64,000 bases of DNA from Sphingobium yanoikuyae (GTDB lineage Bacteria > Pseudomonadota > Alphaproteobacteria > Sphingomonadales > Sphingomonadaceae): NCBI RefSeq assembly GCF_013001025.1, contig NZ_CP053021.1:4781001-4845000 (forward strand). Direction: 5' to 3'. This document shows positions 53,224-62,488 of the stretch, one piece after another (within the stretch, counting starts at the first letter, position 1; every line of letters starts with the position of its first letter). The notes beneath the pieces were generated by a model. That model searched no databases, had not been told where the DNA came from, and worked only from the letters and a program-made list of their open reading frames with translations. The translations under genes and the position numbers were made by a program.

Positions 53224-54456
53224 ATGTTGAAATTGCACGACGAGTTGATCGCCGAACTCTCGAATTTGCTCACGACGCAGAATTATAACCCGGTGGTCGT
53301 AGCGAACCATCGCCTGTACGCCCGCGCGTTTCTCGATTATCTGGCCGAGTGCGGCGTGCAGGTGGAAACTGTGACGCTGGCGCAGGTCGATCAGTATCTT
53401 GCCTATGCAGTTCAGGATTTCGAAGCCCAGTACGGGCGGCCTCCCTGTGCGCGCTGGCAGATGTTGCCCCGCACATCGATCAACAAACTGCTCCGGCTTG
53501 CCCAAGGCAAATGGCCGCCCGAGCCAGAGATGACCGAACCGGAAACCGCGTATCGGCAGGCGATCTGCTGCGAATACGAGGCATGGCTGCGCGACGAGCG
53601 CGGTCTGGCGAGCGCTTCCATCTCGGCGCTTCTGTGGGAGGCACGGAACTTCCTGCGATGGCAGTTCGAACGGGGCGGGGCCGCCAGCCTCGACACCTTG
53701 AGCATCGGGGAGGTCGATCTCTACATGGACATGCGCGCCCCTGGATTACGGCGCAAATCATTGGCCGATGTCGCTGAGCGGCTCCGGTCGGTGGTGCGGT
53801 ATCTGCATCGGACGAGGCGCATCCCGATGGATCTCACGCCGCACATCATCGGCCCCATGCTCTACGCCTATGAAGACGTGCCCTCGACGCTGGACAGGCG
53901 CCAAATCGCCGCGGTGCTGGCGGCGACGAAGAAGGATGGATCGCCGCGGGGACTGCGCGATTTTGCGGTACTTCAACTGCTTGCCACATATGGGTTGCGC
54001 GAAGGTGAGATCTGTCGCCTTCGGCTTGAAGACGTGAACTGGCGCGGAGAAGCCCTGCGTATCCGTCACACCAAGACCAATGCGTACTCCTACTTGCCGC
54101 TATTGGCGCCCGTTGGTGAGGCGCTCCTCGACTATCTGCGTAATGGGCGCCCCCAGGTTGAGGGGCGGGAAATCTTCATCCGGTCCTGCGCGCCCTATAT
54201 CGCAATGACAAACCTGTATGGCATGATCCGCGGGCGGTTGTCAGCCGCTGGCGTCGAGCCGCCGGGAAAGCGAGGAGCGCATGTCTTTCGCCACGCGCGG
54301 GCGGTCGAAATGCTGCGGGCGTCGGTCCCGCAAAAGATCATCGGCGACGTGCTCGGACATCGATCCACCGAATCCACCAACGCCTATCTCAAGCTGGCGA
54401 CAGATGATCTCCGAGCCGTGGCGCTCGACGTGCCCGGATCGGAGGTGCTGCCATGA
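53224..54456 (+). CDS. ritA: RIT tyrosine recombinase A
   Basis: Site-specific recombinase of the phage integrase family. The start MLKLHDELIAELSNLL (53224) has GAGGA about 9 bases upstream; an in-frame ATG at 53182 is less likely. The 410-residue product has an N-terminal SAM-like core-binding domain (CEYEAWLRDERGLASASISALLWEARNFLRWQFER) and a catalytic domain with arginine I in YGLREGEICRLRLEDV, the HxxR in HVFRHARAVEML and the GHRSTESTNAYLK block with the nucleophile tyrosine. Its last 4 bases (ATGA) are the start of the second recombinase. Confidence 0.93.
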   Translation: MLKLHDELIAELSNLLTTQNYNPVVVANHRLYARAFLDYLAECGVQVETVTLAQVDQYLAYAVQDFEAQYGRPPCARWQMLPRTSINKLLRLAQGKWPPEPEMTEPETAYRQAICCEYEAWLRDERGLASASISALLWEARNFLRWQFERGGAASLDTLSIGEVDLYMDMRAPGLRRKSLADVAERLRSVVRYLHRTRRIPMDLTPHIIGPMLYAYEDVPSTLDRRQIAAVLAATKKDGSPRGLRDFAVLQLLATYGLREGEICRLRLEDVNWRGEALRIRHTKTNAYSYLPLLAPVGEALLDYLRNGRPQVEGREIFIRSCAPYIAMTNLYGMIRGRLSAAGVEPPGKRGAHVFRHARAVEMLRASVPQKIIGDVLGHRSTESTNAYLKLATDDLRAVALDVPGSEVLP

Positions 54457-55808
54457 GCGCCTGGCACGATCCCGATCGCACGGTCATCGACGCCTTCCTG
54501 GAAAAATCGCAGTTCCGGCAGGGAAGCAGGCCGACTTATCGCTGGTTCCTTCGCAGCTTCGAGAATGTAGCCCAGCGTCATCCGGCGGTCGACCGGCAGA
54601 TGCTCGAAGTCTGGCTGAAGGAAATGGAAAAACGTTGGCGAATGCCGACGCTGCTCAACCAGGTCTGCATTGTCGATCGCTTCCTCGACCACCTCGTCGA
54701 AATCGGGCTGATCGCAGATAATCCCGTTGCCGTGCTTCGCCGTCAATACAACGTCAAACAAAGCAAGCCGATCTGGCGAGCGCTGGCTTCCGCAAATCCC
54801 GACGGAGCCCTGGCCGCATTGCGACGCCCCGCGCCCTTCGGCAGCTCGCTGGGGGACTTCATGCGTGAGCATGTCGCGTTGATGCGGAGCCGGGGGTATC
54901 AGTATGAGACTCAGGCTCACTGGTTATTGCGGTTCGATCGGTTCCTCCAGGCGACCCCGGAACTGACAGGGGCATCGCTTGAGACGATGCTGGCGCGCTG
55001 GGCAACTGCCAAGCTGACCCGCAATCACGCGGCTGAATGCCAGAAGCTCGGGCGCCTCCTGACTAAGGCGCGGTATCGCCTTGATCCCAGCATCCCACCG
55101 AAACGCTTCAACGCCCGTCCCGAGCGGGAAGTGGCACGAGAGCATCGACGACCGCACATCTTCAGCCCGGCCGACGTTCGGCAGATGCTCGACGTTGCCC
55201 GCTCCTATCCGTCGCCGGACGCGCCGCTGCGGCCGATGGTTCTCTACACCATGGTGGTTCTGGCCTATTGTGCCGGACTGCGCCGTAGTGAACTCGCCGG
55301 GCTCGATCTGGGTGACGTCGATCTTCAATCAGACACGATCACAGTGCGGGAAACGAAGTTCTACAAGACCAGGATATTGCCGCTAACCGGCAGCGTCATG
55401 GCCGAATTACGGGCCTATATCGATGCAAGGCGGCGCGCTGGCGCCCCACAGGATCCTCGGTCCGGGCTCTTCTGGCACGAGCACTTCAATGATCGCTATA
55501 CCCCGGTGACGGTCTCAACGATGATCACCAACGTCATGCGCCGTGCCGGGTTCAAGGCCCCGACCGGGCGGACAGGGCCGCGTGTTCATGACCTGCGCCA
55601 CTCGATGGTCGTGAACCGGATCCTTCAATGGTATCGATCCGGCGTCAATCCGCAGGACAAACTGCGCTTCCTCTCCACCTACATGGGCCACCGGGACATC
55701 AACTCCACGCTGGTCTACATCACCGTCACGCAGGACCTGCTGCAGGAAGCAAGCGAGCGGTTCCGGACCGTCGGCGCCCGATGCCTCACGATGGAGGCGC
55801 GGTCATGA
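54453..55808 (+). CDS. ritB: RIT tyrosine recombinase B
   Basis: Second recombinase of the trio, 451 residues. The N-terminal part (DAFLEKSQFRQGSRPTYRWFLRSF, then HVALMRSRGYQYETQAHWLLRFDRFL) looks like two core-binding halves. The catalytic domain has YCAGLRRSELAGLDLGDVDL, the basic TKFYKTRILPL strand, HDLRHSMVVNRIL for HxxR, and GHRDINSTLVYI with the tyrosine. It overlaps recombinases A and C by 4 bases each, so the three are translated together in fixed ratio. Confidence 0.93.
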   Translation: MSAWHDPDRTVIDAFLEKSQFRQGSRPTYRWFLRSFENVAQRHPAVDRQMLEVWLKEMEKRWRMPTLLNQVCIVDRFLDHLVEIGLIADNPVAVLRRQYNVKQSKPIWRALASANPDGALAALRRPAPFGSSLGDFMREHVALMRSRGYQYETQAHWLLRFDRFLQATPELTGASLETMLARWATAKLTRNHAAECQKLGRLLTKARYRLDPSIPPKRFNARPEREVAREHRRPHIFSPADVRQMLDVARSYPSPDAPLRPMVLYTMVVLAYCAGLRRSELAGLDLGDVDLQSDTITVRETKFYKTRILPLTGSVMAELRAYIDARRRAGAPQDPRSGLFWHEHFNDRYTPVTVSTMITNVMRRAGFKAPTGRTGPRVHDLRHSMVVNRILQWYRSGVNPQDKLRFLSTYMGHRDINSTLVYITVTQDLLQEASERFRTVGARCLTMEARS

Positions 55809-56809
55809 CGAAGGGCAATCTCTTCCCCGCATTGTTGCGGGCGTTCTTTCAGGAATGGTTGGCTGAGCAACGCAGTGCATCTGTCCATACGATCCGGTCT
55901 TACCGCGACACCTGGCGGTTGTTGCTTCGGTTCATCGCGGAGCGAAAGGGCGGCGGGGTCGCGCGGATCATGCTGGCCGACGTCTCGGTCGGAGAGGTTC
56001 GCGCGTTCCTCCACCACACCGAGCATGGGCGCAGGGGCACGATCGGTACACGCAACTGCCGGCTCGCCGCGATCCGCAGCTTCTTCAGCTTCGTGGCTGA
56101 CAAGGATCCCGAATACATCGCGCAATGCGCCGAGGTCCTGACCGTCCCGCTCAAGCGGGAGCCTACCGTTGCACCCTGCTATCTCGAGCCGGAGGAGGTC
56201 GAAGCGATCCTTGCTCAGCCCGACCGGTCGACAATCGAGGGAATGCGCGACCACGTGCTACTCTCGTTCCTATATAACAGCGGCGCGCGCATCCAGGAGG
56301 CCCTCGACCTCTGTCCCGAGGCGATCCGGTTCGACGCACCGAACTTCGTGCGTCTTTACGGCAAGGGTCGCAAGGAACGTATCTGTCCACTCTGGCCGGA
56401 AACCGTGACGTTGCTCAGGAAGTTGTTGGAACGTCACCCGCGCGCGCCAGATCAGCGGATCTTCGTCAATCGATATGGTGAGCCGCTGGGCGCCTCGGGA
56501 GTGCGGTTCAAACTCGCCTCCTATGTAGGAAAGGCGTCAGAAACCGTGCCGTCGCTTCGGTCCAAAAATGTGACGCCGCACAGCTTCCGGCACGCGACTG
56601 CCGTTCACCTTGTCGCTGCCGGGGTCGACATCACCGTCATCCGCAGTTGGCTGGGACACGTCAGCCTCGATACGACCAACCACTACGCACAGGCCAATCT
56701 GGAGACCAAACGAAAGGCGCTCGAGCAGGTAGGGGCGCCGGCGGCGAGCAACGTGCCACCTTCGTGGAAACGAGAAGCCAGCCTGATGGAGTGGCTCGAT
56801 GCCTTGTGA
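55805..56809 (+). CDS. ritC: RIT tyrosine recombinase C
   Basis: Third recombinase, 334 residues from the overlapping ATG at 55805 (MTKGNLFPALLRAFFQEWL); the longer in-frame extension would lie inside recombinase B. The core-binding domain is SVHTIRSYRDTWRLLLRFIAER. The catalytic part has YNSGARIQEALDL, LYGKGRKERICPL (lysine beta hairpin), HSFRHATAVHLVAAGVDITVIRSWLGH and TTNHYAQ with the nucleophile tyrosine. All three recombinases keep their active-site residues, so the element may still be mobile. Confidence 0.93.
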   Translation: MTKGNLFPALLRAFFQEWLAEQRSASVHTIRSYRDTWRLLLRFIAERKGGGVARIMLADVSVGEVRAFLHHTEHGRRGTIGTRNCRLAAIRSFFSFVADKDPEYIAQCAEVLTVPLKREPTVAPCYLEPEEVEAILAQPDRSTIEGMRDHVLLSFLYNSGARIQEALDLCPEAIRFDAPNFVRLYGKGRKERICPLWPETVTLLRKLLERHPRAPDQRIFVNRYGEPLGASGVRFKLASYVGKASETVPSLRSKNVTPHSFRHATAVHLVAAGVDITVIRSWLGHVSLDTTNHYAQANLETKRKALEQVGAPAASNVPPSWKREASLMEWLDAL

Positions 56810-56857
56810 AATAATGTGAAGGACGTGGCGAAATGCTCAGCAGCTTTGCGGGCCTTC

Positions 56858-56895
56858 GCCACGTTCCTGCGCATTATCGCGACCTCGCGATAAGC
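56858..56895 (-). repeat. Right terminal inverted repeat of the RIT element
   Basis: Reverse complement of the left end; on the minus strand it begins GCTTATCGCGAGGTCGCGAT. It pairs with an upstream arm at about 56,812-56,832 to form a large hairpin. One base after it the strawberry-notch sequence resumes. Confidence 0.85.
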
Positions 56896-56896
56896 C

Positions 56897-58996
56897 GTCA
56901 TCCACAATCATCTCGACGCCGCGATGCAGGCGGCCAACATCACCGGCAGCCCAGATAGCGAGGGAGCCACACTGAACCGCCAGGCCAAGTCCGCCGCCCG
57001 CTCGGCCTTCGAGTCCGCCAAGCAGCGTTTCTTCGGCCATCTGCTCACGTCGATGAAAACGCCCACGCTGATCCGGTCCATCGAACGTGACCTGAATGAC
57101 GGCCACGCCGCTGTCGTCCAGATCGTCTCGACCGGCGAAGCGCTGATGGAGCGCCGGCTGGCGGAAGTCCCAACCGAGGAATGGAACGATATTCGCGTCG
57201 ACATCACGCCGCGCGAATATGTTCTGGACTATCTGGCCCATTCCTTTCCGGTCCAGCTCTACGAGCCGTTCACGGATGGCGAGGGCAATCTGTCCTCGCG
57301 CCCGGTCTATCGCGATGGCCACCCTGTCGAGAGCCGCGAAGCTGTCGCACGCCGTGACGAGTTGATCGAACGCCTTGCGTCTTTACCTCCCGTTCCGGGG
57401 GCGCTCGATCAGATTGTGCAGCGCTTCGGCACAGATATGGTCTCCGAGGTGACGGGGCGCTCCCGGCGCATCGTCCGCAACGGCGAGCGCTTCGCTGTCG
57501 AAAACCGCGCTCCATCCGCCAACCTTGCCGAGACGGCTGCGTTCATGGACGACCTGAAGCGCATTCTCGTGTTCAGCGACGCCGGCGGCACCGGCCGCAG
57601 CTATCACGCCGAACTGTCAGCGAAGAACCAGCGTCTGCGCGTGCATTATCTGCTCGAACCCGGGTGGAAGGCGGACGCCGCCATCCAGGGTCTGGGTCGC
57701 ACCAACCGCACCAACCAGGCGCAGCCGCCGCTGTTCCGCCCGATCGCCACGAACGTCAAAGCCGAGAAACGCTTCCTGTCCACGATCGCACGCCGGCTCG
57801 ATACGCTGGGCGCGATCACGCGCGGTCAGCGCCAGACCGGCGGCCAGGGCCTGTTCCGGCCCGAGGACAATCTGGAATCCAGCTACGCCCGCGATGCGCT
57901 GCGGCAGCTCTATCTCCTGATCGTACGCGGCAAGGTCGAGGGCTGCTCGCTGGGTCGCTTCGAGTCCGCAACCGGCCTGAAATTGACCGATGACAACGGC
58001 ATCAAGGACGAGTTGCCGCCGATCACCACGTTCCTCAACCGCCTGCTGGCGCTGACCATCGAGCTTCAGGGCATCCTCTTCACCGCCTTCGAGCAATTGC
58101 TCGACGCCAAGGTGGCCGGAGCCATCGCCAGCGGCGTTTATGATGTCGGGCTGGAAACACTGACGGCGGAGAGTTTCGTCGTCGCTGAGCGCACGACCAT
58201 CTACACCCATCCGGCAACGGGCGCGCAGACGCGGCTGCTCACCATCACCGAGCGCCGCCGAAATCAGCCAACCACACTCGATACCGCGCTCGACTGGCTC
58301 GACGATCCGCATGCCCGGCTGCTCATCAACGCGCGTTCAGGACGCGCTGCTGTCCAGGTGCCAGCGCCGTCCATCATGCTCGACGACGGCGAGATCGAAC
58401 GTCGCGTCCGCCTGATCCGGCCGATGGAACAGCACCACGCAAGCCTCGCCATGATGGAAGACAGCCATTGGGAGGAAGCCGCTCGCGACAGCTTTGCAGC
58501 GGTCTGGCAACGTGAAGTCGCCGAAGTGCCGGCCTATACCGATGGCGCCATCCACATGGTCAGCGGTTTGCTTTTGCCGGTGTGGAAGCGCCTGCCGAAC
58601 GAGTCGACGCGCGTCTATCGGCTCCAGACCGACGATGGCGAACGCATCATCGGGCGGCGGGTTTCGCCCGCCTGGGCCATGAATGCCGCCGCGACGGGAA
58701 CGGCCAACCTCAGCAGCGATGATGCCTACGCCGCTCTGGTGGATGGTCGCACCATCCTCGACCTGGCCAGCGGGCTCCACCTTCGCCGCGCGCGCGTCAT
58801 GGGCGCGAACCGGATCGAACTGTCCGGCTTCACCGACACCATGCGGGATCGCCTGCGCGCCTATGGCCTCTTCAGCGAGATCATCTCGTGGAAGCTGCGC
58901 TTCTTCGTTCCGGTCGATGCCTCTGGTCCCGCCATCATCGGCAAGCTGCTCGCCACCTATCCGGTCGAGCGGATTAGCGAGCGTGAGGCAGCGTGA
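56897..58996 (+). pseudogene. Strawberry-notch-like protein, C-terminal fragment
   Basis: Continues the interrupted gene in frame from GTC 56897 (VIHNHLDAAMQAANITG). Native coding covers 699 residues, so the intact protein would have been about 1,440. It holds the rest of the helicase region (SMKTPTLIRSIERDL, AVVQIVSTGEALMERRL) and the strawberry-notch C-terminal signature with motif VI, AIQGLGRTNRTNQAQPPLFRPI. An ATG at 56924 could start independent translation, though no good binding site is near. The Toprim gene starts in its stop codon (TGATG). Confidence 0.87.
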
Positions 58997-60030
58997 TGGC
59001 TCGGCAGGACGCTTCTGAACTGGCACACAGTCTCGGCCGACAGGCCGAGGCGGTCTGCCGCCACTATCTCTCCAACGGCCACCGGCAGGGCAATTACTGG
59101 CAGGTTGGCGATGCTCGTAATGCCGCAGGCCGCTCCATGTTCGTGCGCCTGCGCGATACACCGAAGGGACCAGCGGGCAAATGGACGGACGCCGCCACCG
59201 GCGAACATGGCGACCTTCTCGACATCATCCGGGAATCGCTCGGCCTCATCGACTTCGCAGACGTTGCTCAAGAGGCGCGCACCTTCCTCAGCCTGCCGCA
59301 CCCCGAACCGGAGCCGGCATCACGCCGCGGACTGGCACCGGCGCCATCGGGGTCGCCCGAGGCCGCACGTCGCCTCATCGCCATGACGCAGCCGATTACC
59401 GGGACCATTGTGCAGACCTATCTGCGCGGACGCGGCATTACGCTTTTGCATGGAACCGGAAACCTGCGGTTCCACCCCCGCTGTTACTACAAGCCCGACG
59501 ATGGCCCGACCGAGACCTGGCCCGCCATGATCGCCACCGTCACCGACCTCGCTGGCAAGATCACCGGCGCGCACCGCACCTGGCTTGCGCCTGACGGCTC
59601 CGACAAAGCCCCCATCGGCACACCGCGCAAGGCGATGGGCGATCTCCTCGGCAATGCCGTCCGCATCGGTGCACCCGGCAGCGTAATGGCGGCAGGCGAA
59701 GGTATCGAGACCATGCTGTCGCTCCGGCAGGTCCTGCCCGATATGGCGATGGCGCCGGCGCTCTCGGCAGCACATCTGGCCGCCATCCTGTTCCCGGCGA
59801 CTTTGCGGCGGCTCTATATCGTCCGAGACGACGATCCGGCCGGTGACGGCGCGCGGGACATACTGATCGAACGGGCGAACGCCGAGGGAATCGAGGCCAT
59901 TCCATTGTCGCCAGCATTCGGGGACTTCAACGAGGATCTGCGGCGGCTCGGTATCAATGCGCTTCGGGCAGGCGTTCGAGTGCAGCTCGCTCCGGAGGAC
60001 GTCGCACGCTTCATGGCCCTGGCCGCTTAG
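58996..60030 (+). CDS. Toprim domain-containing primase-like protein
   Basis: Probable primase/helicase-associated protein of the mobile element. The 344-residue product (MARQDASELAHSLGRQAEAVCRHYLSNG) has a zinc-less N-terminal region (GKWTDAATGEHGDLLDII), then YLRGRGITLLHGTGNLRFHPRCYY and a C-terminal Toprim fold with the glutamate in VMAAGEGIETMLSL and the DxD in LYIVRDDDPAGDGARD. The start overlaps the strawberry-notch stop, so loss of upstream translation after the RIT insertion could reduce its expression. Confidence 0.92.
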   Translation: MARQDASELAHSLGRQAEAVCRHYLSNGHRQGNYWQVGDARNAAGRSMFVRLRDTPKGPAGKWTDAATGEHGDLLDIIRESLGLIDFADVAQEARTFLSLPHPEPEPASRRGLAPAPSGSPEAARRLIAMTQPITGTIVQTYLRGRGITLLHGTGNLRFHPRCYYKPDDGPTETWPAMIATVTDLAGKITGAHRTWLAPDGSDKAPIGTPRKAMGDLLGNAVRIGAPGSVMAAGEGIETMLSLRQVLPDMAMAPALSAAHLAAILFPATLRRLYIVRDDDPAGDGARDILIERANAEGIEAIPLSPAFGDFNEDLRRLGINALRAGVRVQLAPEDVARFMALAA

Positions 60031-60189
60031 CCGGAAGGGGCTGACAGGTGGCGCGCAGCCGCCATGCCCGCAACGATGCGCCAGTGACGGCAAGAGGAAC
60101 GCGCCTCGGCCTTCGAGAGGGCGATCGGCCATCAGCCGGGCCGGATCGGCAATAGCTGCGGCCGACGATTTTCCGGCGACCCTTCGGGT

Positions 60190-60343
60190 CTTTCCATCGC
60201 GAAACAAAATCGCCGGCCTTCGCCATCCTCCGCTGACGCTTCGGCCCTTCGGCTCACGCTCTCAGGGTGCAGGTCCGTCCCGCCCGACGGCTTCGTCGCC
60301 ATGAAGGCCGCGATGGTCGCGGTCCTTGCCGACGGAGCATCCC
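60190..60343 (+). promoter_or_regulatory. Repeated leader, family 2, copy A (DUF2493 gene)
   Basis: Contains TCGCGAAACAAAATCGC (60197-60213), then CGCCATCCTCCGCT (60221-60234), and close to the gene AAGGCCGCGATGGTCGCGG (about 60,304-60,322). The same three blocks occur in the same order at 63,494-63,610, at similar distances from the next start. The rest of the 313-base gap from 60031 holds no gene. Confidence 0.7.
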
Positions 60344-61270
60344 ATGAGCGAGCACGACGACTACGAACCGCACCACGAGTCATCCCCGACCGACCATCTG
60401 ATCCAGGATTTGCAGCTCCACGGCTACCGCCCCTCCGAGGACGAGTTGGACCAGCGCCCGCCACCGCAAGACCGCATCATCGAAGGCGCCGTCGCCGACA
60501 TCTTCGACGCCCTGGTCGCCACGATCACCGACACCAGCCTCGACTTCGATCTCCCCGATCTCCTCTGGTCTACCGTCAATATGTTCCACCGTGCAGTGGA
60601 CCGCATCGAACAGAAGCTCGACGACAACGAGCAGGCGCAAAGGCAGCTTCAGCGCGAACAGGATGGCTCCGAGGTGAAGTCCCTTCAGCTCGAGCGCCTC
60701 ATCGACATCGGCATGAACCTGATCGACCGCCGCGACGGCATGGAAACCTTCCGCGAAGCCGCCGCTGGACGCTACCTCGTCGCCACCGGCTCACCCTGGT
60801 CGCAACGCACCGGATCACGGGTCAACCATCGCCAACTCACAGCGTCGCTGATCGACAGCCGGGATTTCCTCGCCGCCAGGAGGCGCGCGGAAACCGAGGT
60901 GCTCGTTCCCACCGGGCCGAAGATCGCCTTCTCGGGCGGCGACACCGCCGACCACAAGCAGATCTGGGCCAAGCTCGATCAGATCCGCGCCAAGCACCCC
61001 GACATGGTGCTGCTGCACGGCGGCTCGCCGAAAGGCGCCGAAAAGATCGCCTCTCGCTGGGCCGATAGCCGCAAGGTGCCGCAGGTCGCCTTCAAGCCCG
61101 ACTGGACCAAGCACGCCAAGGCCGCACCGTTCAAACGCAATGACCAGATGCTCAGTATCGTGCCGATCGGGGTCGTGATCTTCCCCGGCACAGGCATTCA
61201 GGACAACCTGGCCGACAAGGCCCGCAAGATGGGCATCCCGGTCTATCGCTTCGGCTCGGGCGGCGCGTAG
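60344..61270 (+). CDS. DUF2493 (SLOG-like) protein
   Basis: The start MSEHDDYEPHHESSPTDHL (60344) has GACGGAG upstream and gives 308 residues. The N-terminal two thirds are acidic and helical (LIQDLQLHGYRPSEDELDQ, VDRIEQKLDDNEQAQRQLQREQ, a coiled coil). The C-terminal third is a YspA/CpYpsA-type nucleotide-binding domain: KIAFSGGDTADHKQIWAKLDQIRAKHPDMVLLHGGSPKGAEKIASRWA and the final VIFPGTGIQDNLADKARKMGIPVYRF. Such SLOG domains bind nucleotide-derived ligands; its role in mobile elements is unknown. Confidence 0.92.
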   Translation: MSEHDDYEPHHESSPTDHLIQDLQLHGYRPSEDELDQRPPPQDRIIEGAVADIFDALVATITDTSLDFDLPDLLWSTVNMFHRAVDRIEQKLDDNEQAQRQLQREQDGSEVKSLQLERLIDIGMNLIDRRDGMETFREAAAGRYLVATGSPWSQRTGSRVNHRQLTASLIDSRDFLAARRRAETEVLVPTGPKIAFSGGDTADHKQIWAKLDQIRAKHPDMVLLHGGSPKGAEKIASRWADSRKVPQVAFKPDWTKHAKAAPFKRNDQMLSIVPIGVVIFPGTGIQDNLADKARKMGIPVYRFGSGGA

Positions 61271-61291
61271 GCGCCGCCGGTATCCTTCACC

Positions 61292-61365
61292 TTGAAAAAC
61301 GATAGCAACTTCCATATTATGCTATCATCGCTATCATCGCTATCAATTTTGCAGGAGACGCTATC
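61292..61365 (+). promoter_or_regulatory. Promoter and phased operator array of the FitAB-like pair
   Basis: TTGAAA (61292), a 17-base spacer and TATTAT (61315-61320) form a near-consensus promoter. GCTATC occurs at 61321, 61330, 61339 and 61360, and its complement GATAGC at 61301, so four direct copies and one inverted copy surround the start region; three are exactly 9 bases apart. AGGAGA before the ATG is the binding site. The antitoxin is the expected repressor. Confidence 0.75.
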
Positions 61366-61620
61366 ATGCCAGCCGTCACGATCCGGAACCTGTCCGACGC
61401 GACGCACCGCGCACTCAAGGTGCGCGCCGCGCAGCACGGCCGCAGTGCCGAGGCCGAGATGCGCGACATCCTCGAAGCGGCTGTTCGCCCCGACACCCGC
61501 CTGCGGCTTGGCACGGCGCTCGCAGAACGCAGCCGCAGGCTCGGCCTGACCAATGAGGACATCGACGCCCTCGACCAATCACGCGACAAGACGCCCGCCA
61601 AGCCGATGAGCTTCGAATGA
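61366..61620 (+). CDS. FitA-like ribbon-helix-helix antitoxin
   Basis: The 84-residue product MPAVTIRNLSDATHRALKVRAAQHGRSAEAEMRDILEAAV is a ribbon-helix-helix DNA-binding protein of the FitA/plasmid-stability type. The C-terminal tail (LGLTNEDIDALDQSRDKTPAKPMSFE) is the usual toxin-binding extension. It overlaps the PIN toxin by 4 bases. The array of GCTATC repeats in front of it suggests cooperative binding by several dimers. Confidence 0.92.
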   Translation: MPAVTIRNLSDATHRALKVRAAQHGRSAEAEMRDILEAAVRPDTRLRLGTALAERSRRLGLTNEDIDALDQSRDKTPAKPMSFE

Positions 61621-62039
61621 TCCTCCTCGACACCAATGTCATGTCGGAGGGGATGAAGCCCGCGCCCGACGACGCCGTGCGGGCCTGGCTCGACGAGCAG
61701 GCGGCGGAAACGCTCTTTCTCTCCAGCGTCACCATCGCCGAGCTGATGTTCGGCATCGGCGCGCTTCCCGACGGCAAGCGCAAGGATCGGCTCGCCGAAG
61801 CTCTGGAGGGGGTGATGGAACTGTTCGCACACCGCGTCCTCCCATTCGATGTCGATGCTGCGCGCCGCTACGCGGATCTCGCCGTCAAAGCCCGAGCGGC
61901 CGGGAAAGGCTTCCCTACTCCCGACGGCTATATCGCGGCGATCGCAGCCGCCAAGGGTTTTGCCGTCGCCACCCGCGACAGCAGCGCATTCGACGCCGCG
62001 AATGTCACGGTCATCGATCCCTGGAAGGCCGGGCGCTGA
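61617..62039 (+). CDS. FitB/VapC-like PIN domain ribonuclease toxin
   Basis: The 140-residue PIN protein keeps all acidic active-site residues: Asp in MILLDTNVMSEGMKP, Glu in VTIAELMFGIGAL, and Asp in TPDGYIAAIAAAKGFAVATRDSSAFDAANV. Such toxins cut tRNA or other RNA. Start overlaps the antitoxin stop (ATGA). It presumably helps keep the mobile element in its host. Confidence 0.93.
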   Translation: MILLDTNVMSEGMKPAPDDAVRAWLDEQAAETLFLSSVTIAELMFGIGALPDGKRKDRLAEALEGVMELFAHRVLPFDVDAARRYADLAVKARAAGKGFPTPDGYIAAIAAAKGFAVATRDSSAFDAANVTVIDPWKAGR

Positions 62040-62320
62040 CATCCGGCCACCGGCAGCGCAGGTGAGGCCGGGCGATCCGGCAGCAACAGTCCTCGCGGCA
62101 GGCAGACAACCCGGTCTCCTGATCGGACGACCACCCCCGCTTCAAGACGCTGATCCTTGGGTTCAGCCGATGGCCTGACGCCATCAACCCGTAAAGGGTC
62201 GGACTACGCATGGCGTGCCGCCGCTCCGGCTTCGCCTGCACGGTGATTGCGGCCACCGGCCGAACTCTTCGGGCGCCTGTCAGCGGGGGATGGACCTCCG
62301 CTCAAACAGGAGCCGGGTCG
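62040..62320. other. Gene-free GC-rich stretch
   Basis: About 280 bases between the PIN toxin and the next small gene. GGCCGGGCG / CATCCGGCC-type short complementarities occur near 62,030-62,050, but no clear terminator, promoter or family 1 or 2 leader is seen. AGGAG at 62,308 belongs to the next gene. Confidence 0.4.
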
Positions 62321-62488
62321 ATGTCCTTCCAAACCGCTCACGCCTTCGCCTTCAGCCTCGCTACCACCCTGATGGCCGCCATCATCATCTATCGCGCCGG
62401 CGACGGTACGCTCTCCGTCACTCCGGCGTCGGAATATGACGGCGCTGACGACGCCATCGTCGGTGAAATCGACCCCTTCGCCTCATGA
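62321..62488 (+). CDS. Small membrane protein of 55 residues
   Basis: The product MSFQTAHAFAFSLATTLMAA continues as a single hydrophobic helix (to about residue 25, IIIYRAGDG) and an acidic tail (SEYDGADDAIVGEIDPFAS). AGGAG lies 12 bases upstream. No family is recognised. Sequence and codon use look real rather than random, but a protein this short cannot be proved by eye. Confidence 0.6.
   Translation: MSFQTAHAFAFSLATTLMAAIIIYRAGDGTLSVTPASEYDGADDAIVGEIDPFAS

Larger units (their letters stand above)
53069..56896 (+). mobile_element. RIT (recombinase-in-trio) element inserted in the strawberry-notch gene
   Basis: Three overlapping tyrosine recombinase genes in one direction, with no passenger gene, define this class. 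Terminal inverted repeats of 38 bases match at 34 positions: left 53093-53130, right 56858-56895. Each end also folds on itself: at the right, ATAATGTGAAGGACGTGGC pairs with GCCACGTTCCTGCGCATTAT; at the left a similar arm ends near 53180. The host gene is split cleanly, with GTC on both sides (53066-53068 and 56897-56899). Confidence 0.9.

Noticed and set aside
50846..58996. Two independent genes rather than one split gene
   Set aside because: The two parts are in the same frame once the RIT element is removed, and each carries only one half of the helicase motifs.
61301..61365. CRISPR-like short repeats
   Set aside because: The GCTATC units are 6 bases with 3-base gaps inside a toxin-antitoxin promoter; no spacers or cas genes. 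No CRISPR array was seen anywhere in the window.
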